DNA from: Cryptomeria japonica
Taxonomy: Eukaryota; Streptophyta; Pinopsida; Cupressales; Cupressaceae
Assembly: GCF_030272615.1 (NCBI RefSeq)
Contig: NW_026729281.1
Coordinates: 40,001 to 65,000 of the forward strand
Direction of reading: 5' to 3'
DNA length: 25,000 bases
Under the pieces are notes generated by a model. That model made no database searches. It saw nothing but the letters and a program-made list of their open reading frames with translations, and was not told the origin of the DNA. This document shows, piece by piece, positions 19,091-25,000 of the stretch. The stretch's first letter is position 1. Each line of letters starts with the position of its first letter. Made by a program: the position numbers and the translations under genes.

Positions 19091-19696
19091 TTCCAGAAAA
19101 GGCAAAAAAAAGAAAAAAATGAGATTTTAAAATTTCCGTTTTGAAAGATAGTGAAAAAAACGGAACGCGGGTGCCATCTTGAGCCCGCCCTGGTGTGCAG
19201 CCCAGGCAAGTTGTGCGCACCAAGGCACCCACCCTGGCCAAGGTGGGTCACGGGGTGGGTCCTAGGGTGGGTAACGGGGTGGGTACTAAGGTGCGTGCCA
19301 AGGTGGGTCATAGGGTGGGTGCCAAGGTGGGCACCAGGGTGGGTGTGCACCAACCCTAGCCAGGGTAGGTCACGGGGTGGTTGTCGGGGTGGGCGTCAAG
19401 GAGCCAAGGTGGGTGGCAAGTAGCCAAGTTGCGTGCCAAGGTGGGTGTCGGGGTGGGTGCCAAGGATCCAAGGTGGGTGCCAAGGAACCAAGGTGGGTGT
19501 CTGGGTGGGTGCCGAGGTGGGAGCCAGGGTGGGTCCCAAGGTGAGTGCAAAGGTGGGTGCCAGGGTCAAGGTGAGTGCCAATGTGGGTTCCAAGGTGCCA
19601 GGGTCAGGGTGAGTGCCAATGTGGGTTCAAAGGTGCTAAGTTGGGTGCGAGGTTGGGTGCGAGGGTGGGTGGGTGCCAAGGTGTGCTAGGTGGAAG

Positions 19697-20096
19697 CCCG
19701 GGTGGGTCGGCATCCCATGGGTGTCGAGTTGGGTGCCTGATGGGTGCTTCTTGTCAAGTTTTAGTCGTCGGGACTCATTTCGAGCCTTAGAGGTCGTTTC
19801 TTGTCCGGTTGCCCTGTCTTCGACCTGGGAACCCAATTTTGGTCCTCGGGTCCCATTTTTTTTTGTCTCGCATCCCACTTTTGGCCTGTGGCCTTTTCGG
19901 GGTCGATTCTCGTTTTGGGCATCAGAGCATGTTTCTTCTCCTAAAACCCAATATTTGTTTATTAAGTCTCGGAACACATTTTTGTTCTCGTGGACCCATC
20001 ATGGGTCTTGGAACGCATTTGTGGTCCTTGGGTCCCATTTTGCATCCCGAAACTTGTGTTTTGGTGCTTGATCCCTATTTTGGGTGCCCACCTTGC
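19697..20096. other. T-rich island upstream of the 5S gene, copy 2
   Basis: Same as 11761-12160; I saw no difference. No gene. Confidence 0.6.
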
Positions 20097-20479
20097 ACCA
20101 AGTGCGCACCCGGGGCAAACCGAGCGCCTTGGTGCACCGGGGCAAGATCGAGCGTGCACCCGAGGCGCCCCGAACATGCACCAAGGTGCACTCGGCCCAC
20201 ATGTGAGCGCAGGTCGTTGCGCCCGAGGTGGTGTGTGGGCACCGCGTTGCAGACGGGACACTGCACGCACACGACGCCCCCTCCAGGTGCACGCACGTAG
20301 GCCGGGCCGGGTGCACACCCGACGCCCTAGCAAGGTGCGCGCACCCGGGCAGGGCTCACACTTGGCGAACGGGGCGCACTTCGCGAGGGAGGGTGTGCAC
20401 CTCGACGGGGGTGGGTGGCCGGGGTGGATTCGCACGTGGGTCGCGGTTTGCTAAGTACACACTGCGACAAGCTCATAAC

Positions 20480-20598
20480 GGGTGCGATCATACCAGCGTT
20501 AGTGCACCGGATCCCATCAGAACTCCGCAGTTAAGCGCGCTTGGGCCGGAGTAGTACTGGGATGGGTGACCTCCCGGGAAGTCCCGGTGTTGCACCCT
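20480..20598 (+). rRNA. 5S ribosomal RNA gene, copy 2
   Basis: Identical to copy 1 over the whole gene, its upstream region (20452-20479, with C at -1) and the following T run. A box at 20529-20546, C box from 20560. The pair lies 7936 bp apart in the same direction, so the spacer carries at least two 5S genes. Nothing in the sequence suggests that either is a pseudogene. Confidence 0.97.
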
Positions 20599-20610
20599 TT
20601 TTTAGTTTTT
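20598..20610 (+). terminator. Pol III terminator of 5S copy 2
   Basis: Six Ts at 20598-20603, AG, and a second run of five Ts (20606-20610), as in copy 1. Confidence 0.9.
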
Positions 20611-21026
20611 CGCCGGGCGTCGCAATGCTATTTGAATAAACCTTTTGCCCGTTTGCGTTCTCGTCGGGGCCGGGCCGGGCCGGGGTGCGCTGCCCGCACT
20701 ACCGCGCGCGCGGGGGCGACACCGAGCGCGCACCCGAGGCGCCCCGAGCACACAGGCCACGGTGCAACCCGGGCGTTGTGCGCGCACCCCGGTGCGCCCG
20801 AGGTGCTGCGCGCGCACCCAGGTGAAATCGGTGTGCACCTCGGCCAGTGCGCGCTCGGTCGAGTCGCGCACGTTGGCCAAGGTGCACGGTGATGTTTCTT
20901 ACTCTAAGGTTCCGCACCAGACGCCCGGGACAGGTGAGCGAAGCTGGGCGGGGCCGGGTGCGCGGCCGGGGCAGGTGCACGCAGCTGGAGAGAGCTTTGG
21001 AGCACACTTCGGAGCGCACCAATGAT
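20611..21026. other. GC-rich spacer after 5S copy 2
   Basis: Second copy of 12675-13090, with the same GGGCCGGGCC stretch and GTGCGC pieces. No gene seen. Confidence 0.55.
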
Positions 21027-24000
21027 GCGCTCCATTCAAAAGTTTCCTGAAAAGGCAAAAAAAGTTGAGATTATAGAATTTCCCACTTGAGAGATTGTAA
21101 AAAAAAAAAATTTAAAATGAAGGAAACGCGGGTGCCAAGGTGTGCGCAGCCCAGCCAAGGTGTGCGCACCAAGGCGCCCACCCTGGCGAAGGTGCACGCA
21201 AGGTGCGCACCCGAGGCAAACCGGACAATTAACCCAACTTTCGACTTCGCGCGCACCTTGGAGCGCACTTCGGAGCGCTCCTTGGTGCGCACCAATCTTG
21301 GGCACCTCGGAGTGCACCATGGCGCCCACCAAGGTGCGCACCCGGGGCAAACCGAGCTCCGACTTCGTGCGCACCTTGGAGCGCACGAAAGGTGCGCACC
21401 ATGGCGCCCACCAAGGTGCGCAGCCCAGCCAAGGCGTGCGCATCAAGGTGCGCACCCTGGCGAAGGTGCGCACCCGGGGCAAACCGAGCTCCGACTTCGT
21501 GCGCACCTTGGAGCGCACAAAAGGTGCGCAACCCAGCCAAGGTGTGCGCACCCCGGTCAAACCGAGCTCCGAATCGTGCGCACCAGAGGTGCACGCCATC
21601 GTGCGCACCTTGGAGCACACTTCGGAGCCCTCCTTGGTGCGCGCCGATGTTGCGCACCTCGGAGCGCACCCGGGGAAAACAATGCAATTAACCCGACTTT
21701 CGACTTCGTGGGCACCTCGGAGCGCTCTCGGGTTCGCACCTCGGAGCACACCGAGGTGCGCACCTTTGATGCGCTGCCTTCACCAATTTCCAGAAAAGGC
21801 AAGAAAACATTGAGAAGGTGTGCGCACCGAGGTGCCCACCCTGGCGAAGGTGCACGCGAGGTGCGCACCCGGGGCAAACCGGGCTCCGACTTCGTGCACG
21901 CCGCACCTTGGAGCACACTTCGGAGCGCTCCTTGGTGCGCACCAGGGCGCGCAACCCAGCCGAGGTGCCCACCCCGGCGAAGGTGCACGCGAGGTGTGCA
22001 CCCGGGGCAAACCGGGCTCCGACTTCGTGCACGCCATGGTGCCCACCGCGGCGAAGGTGCACGCGAGGTGCGCACCCGGGGCAAACCGGGCTCCGACTTC
22101 GTGCACGCCGCACCTTGGAGCACACTTCGGAGCGCTCCTTGGTGCGCACCATGGTGCCCACCAGGGCGCGCAACCCCGCCGAAGGTGCACGCGAGGTGCG
22201 CACCCGGGGCAAACCGGGCTCCGACTTCGTGCACGCCGCACCTTGGAGCACACTTCGGAGCGCTCCTTGGTGCGCACCATGGTGCCCACCAGGGCGCGCA
22301 ACCCCGCCGAAGGTGCACGCGAGGTGCGCACCCGGGGCAAACCGGGCTCCGACTTCGTGCACGCCATGGTGCGCACCGCGGCGAAGGTGCGCACCCGGGG
22401 CAAACCGGGCTCCGACTTCGTGCACGCCGCACCTTGGAGCACACTTCGGAGCGCTCCTTGGTGCGCACCAGGGCGCGCAACCCAGCCGAGGTGCCCACCC
22501 CGGCGAAGGTGCACGCGAGGTGCGTACCCGGGGCAAACCGGGCTCCGACTTCGTGCACGCCGCACCTTGGAGCACACTTCGGAGCGCTCCTTGGTGCGCA
22601 CCATGGTGCCCACCAGGCCGCGCAACCCAGCCAAGGTGTGCGCACCAAGGTGCACGCGAGGTGCGCACCCGGGGCAAACCGGGGTCCGACTTCGTGCACG
22701 CCGCACCTTGGAGCACACATCGGGGCGCTCCCGGGTTCGCACCGGCGTTGCGCACCGTGGTGGGCACCTCGGAGCACACCAAGGTGGGCAGCGAGGTGCG
22801 CACCTTTGATGCGATGCCTTCACTAATTTCCATAAAAGGCAAAAAAAAAACGAGATTTTAAAATTTCCGTTTTGAAAGATAGTGAGAAAAAGGGAATGCT
22901 GGTGCCATCTTGAGCCCGCCCTGGTGCGCAGCCCAGCCAAGGTGTGCGCACCAAGGTGCCCACCCTGGCGAAGGTGCGCGCCCGGGCAATTAACCCAACT
23001 TCCAACTTCGCGCGCGCCAGGGTGGGAGCGCACCCAACAACCGGGCCTGGGAAGAGCCAATGCGAGAAACCCCACCAAACGCTCTGACAAAAAAAGAGGG
23101 GGCGCTCCAGTAACCCCGCTTCGGAGCGCACCCTGGGCAAACCCAGCCAAGGTGCCCACCCCGGCCAAGGTGCAGGCGAGGTGCGCACCCGGGGCAAACC
23201 GGGCTCCGACAACGTGCACGCCGCACCTTGGAGCACACTTCGTAGCGCTCCCGGGTGCGCACCTCAGAGCACACCAAGGTGGGCAGCGAGGTGCGCACCT
23301 TTGATGCGCTGCCTTCACTAATTTCCAGAAAAGGCAAAAAAAAAAGGAGATTTTAAAATTTCCGTTTTGAAAGATAGTGAAAAAAACGGAACGCGCGTGC
23401 CATCTTGAGCCCGCCCTGGTGCGCAGCCCAGGTAAGGTGCCCACCCTGGCAAAGGTGCGCACCCGGGCAATTAACCCTACTTCCGACTTCGTGCGCGCCA
23501 GGGTGGCAACCGGGCCTCGGAAGAGCCAATGCGAGAAACCCCACCAAACGCTCCGACAAAAAAAGAGGCGGCGCTCCAATAACCCCGCTTCGGAGCGCAG
23601 CCGGGGCAAACCCAGCCAAGGTGCCCACCCCGACGAAGGTGCACGCGAGGTGCGCACCCGGGGCAAACCGGGCTCCGACAACGTGCACGCAGCACCTTGG
23701 AGCACACTTCGAAGCACTCCCGGGTGCCCACCGGCGTTGCGCACCGTGGTGGGCAGCGAGGTGCGCACCTTTGATGCGCTGCCTTCACTAATTTCCAGAA
23801 AAAGGCAAAAAAAAATGAGATTTTAAAATTTCCGTTTTGAAAGATAGTGAAAAAAAAGGAACGCGGGTGCCATCTTGAGCCCGCCCTGGTGCGCAGCCCA
23901 GGCAAGGCATGCGCACCAAGGTGCCCACCCGAGGTGCACACCCGGGGCAAACCGGGCTCCGACTTCGTGCAGGCCGCACCTTGGAGCACACTTCGGAGCG

Positions 24001-24790
24001 CTCCTTGGTGCGCACCATGGTGCCCACCAGGGCGCGCAACCCAGCCAAGGTCTGCACACCAAGGTGCCCACCCCGGCGAAGGTGCACGCGAGGTGCGCAC
24101 CCGGGGCAAACCGGGCTCCGACTTCGTGCACGCCATGGTGCCCACCGCGGCGAAGGTGCACGCGAGGTGCGCACCCGGGGCAAACCGGGCTCCGACTTCG
24201 TGCACGCCGCACCTTGGAGCACACTTCGGAGCGCTCCTTGGTGCGCACCATGGTGCCCACCAGGGCGCGCAACCCAGCCAAGGTGTGCGCACCAAGGTGC
24301 ACGCGAGGTGCGCACCCGGGGCAAACCGGGGTCCGACTTCGTGCACGCCGCACCTTGGAGCACACATCGGAGCGCTCCCAGGTTCGCACCAGCGTTGCGC
24401 ACCTTTGATGCGCTGCCTTCACTAATTTCCAGAAAAGGCAAAAAAAAACGAGATTTTAAAATTTCCGTTCTGAAAGATAGTGAAAAAAACGGAACGCGGG
24501 TGCCATCTTGAGCCCTTCCTGGTGCGCAGCCCAGGCAAGTTGTGCGCACCAAGGTGCCCACCCTGGCGGAGGTGCGCGCCCGGGGCAATCCGGGCTCCGA
24601 CTTCGTGCACTGCATGGTGCCCACCAAGGCGCGCAACCCAGCCAAGGTGCCCACCGCAGCGAAGGTGCACGCGAGGTGCGCACCCGAGGTGCACACCCGG
24701 GGCAAACCGGGCTCCGACTTCGTGCACGCCGCACCTTGGAGCACACTTCAGAGCGCTCCTTGGTGCGCACCAGGGCGCGCAACCCAACCA

Positions 24791-25000
24791 AGGTCTGCAC
24801 ACCAAGGTGCTCACCCCGGCGAAGGTGCACGCGAGGTGCGCACCCGGGGCAAACCGGGCTCGGACTTCGTGCACGCCGCACCTTGGAGCACACATCGGAG
24901 CGCTCCCGGGTTCGCACCAGCATTGCGCACCTTTGATGCGCTCCAATAACCCCACTTCGGAGCGCACCAGAAACCCCACTGGACGCTTGGGCAAAAATGT
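24791..25000. repeat. Module end with a different junction, running off the window
   Basis: From 24791 the sequence resembles the end of the inner right copy (18935-19070: GTGCTCACCCCGGCGAAGG and GGGCTCGGACTTCG). At 24931 CTTTGATGCGCTCC begins like an AT box, but the box is missing: the sequence runs straight into CAATAACCCCACTTCGGAGC, a piece otherwise found near 15640 and 18005. It then reads AGAAACCCCACTGGACGC to the window end. So this module is a recombinant form. Confidence 0.7.

Larger units (their letters stand above)
11290..19225. repeat. 7936-bp segment, first copy of a tandem duplication
   Basis: The block runs from the centre of the palindrome, through the end of the G-rich tract, the T-rich island, one 5S gene and nine AT-box-divided module steps. 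The same sequence starts again at 19226 with constant offset 7936. The two differences I found are C14061 versus T21997 and G16748 versus C24684 across about 5.56 kb compared; I did not make an exhaustive base comparison. The low divergence means a recent duplication, active homogenisation or an assembly error. Confidence 0.93.
13091..19225. repeat. GGTGCGCACC modules divided by an AT-rich box (copy 1)
   Basis: The modules consist of shuffled blocks: GGTGCGCACCCGGGGCAAAC, CGGGCTCCGACTTCGTGCAC, GCCGCACCTTGGAGCACACT, TCGGAGCGCTCCTTGGTGCG, CACCAGGGCGCGCAACCCAG. They are divided by a conserved AT-rich box of about 95 bp beginning CTTTGATGCG and containing AATTTCCAGAAAAGGC, an A run, GAGATTTTAAAATTTCCG and AAAGATAGTGA. 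Boxes begin at 13828 (truncated), 14868, 15363, 15833, 16467, 17233, 17728, 18197, 18553 and 19067, with a variant box at 13091-13190. Four module steps also carry a piece with GCGAGAAACCCCACCAAACG (one base changed at 17507) near 15126, 15597, 17491 and 17961. All six frames are stop-poor, so long frames (up to 662 codons) are meaningless. Confidence 0.9.
19226..24790. repeat. 7936-bp duplication, second copy (truncated match)
   Basis: Starts at the sequence CACCCACCCTGGCCAAGG that forms the right palindrome half in copy 1 and follows copy 1 (11290-16854) almost base for base. At about 24790 it leaves copy 1 (AACCCAACCAAGGTCTGC instead of AACCCAGCCGAGGTGCCC). So within the window only 5.56 kb of the second copy agrees, including a 5S gene and the boxes at 21764, 22804, 23299, 23769 and 24403. 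Confidence 0.92.

Noticed and set aside
11290-24790. Duplication as a transposable element or LTR pair
   Set aside because: No terminal inverted repeats, target-site duplication, primer-binding site or transposase/polymerase frame; the copies are directly adjacent tandem blocks holding 5S genes.

Overview
The window looks like nuclear DNA of a land plant, and specifically the inside of a very long ribosomal RNA intergenic spacer. Two observations support this. Two identical full-length plant-type 5S rRNA genes lie on the + strand at 12544 and 20480. Thirteen copies of a plant RNA polymerase I initiation-type motif (TTATATAGGGG) lie on the - strand between 5837 and 9853. No 18S, 5.8S or 26S sequence is recognisable, so both flanking large-rRNA genes would lie outside the window. 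5S genes inside the 45S spacer (the linked arrangement) are known in bryophytes, ferns, lycophytes, several gymnosperms and some Asteraceae. The 5S sequence and the great spacer length make me lean towards a gymnosperm, but this is inference. No protein-coding gene is supported: the long open frames are by-products of stop-poor, GC-rich tandem repeats.

Layout, in + coordinates (45S transcription would run leftwards). 1-880: mostly non-repetitive, possibly the far part of the 5' external transcribed spacer. 881-1530: decayed pieces of the next repeat. 1531-5475: 21 units of a 188-bp tandem repeat. 5476-6880: three units of about 440-490 bp, each with one promoter copy (P1-P3) and a large inverted repeat just downstream of it. 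6881-7255: a 38/50/56-bp repeat. 7256-8345: four promoters (P4-P7) at exact 311-bp spacing. 8359-8850: hairpin-forming 38/52-bp repeats. 8905-9860: six promoters (P8-P13) at 157- or 220-bp spacing. 9905-10090: GGTGC-CACC palindromes. 10091-11760: a G-rich GGTGGGTGCYAGGGTGGGT tract with quadruplex potential. 11761-12160: a T-rich island. 12161-12543: GC-rich 5S upstream region. 12544: the 5S gene. 12675-19225: modules built on GGTGCGCACC and divided by an AT-rich box. The block 11290-19225 is then repeated almost exactly from 19226, with an offset of 7936 bp, until about 24790.

How it would work: P1, the copy closest to the off-window 18S gene, is the candidate gene promoter, and P2-P13 would be spacer promoters. 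The 5S gene points away from them, so it is divergent from this 45S unit and convergent with the unit to the right. The most interesting signals are these: (i) every promoter copy is followed, starting 33-36 nt downstream of the predicted start, by an inverted repeat, and two unrelated stem families show base-pair-preserving changes between copies; (ii) the 7.9-kb duplication breaks at the exact centre of a perfect 24-bp palindrome; (iii) an array of hairpin units lies between two promoter groups. Everything was read by eye. Counts and coordinates of sharp motifs were checked base by base; borders of decayed repeats are approximate.
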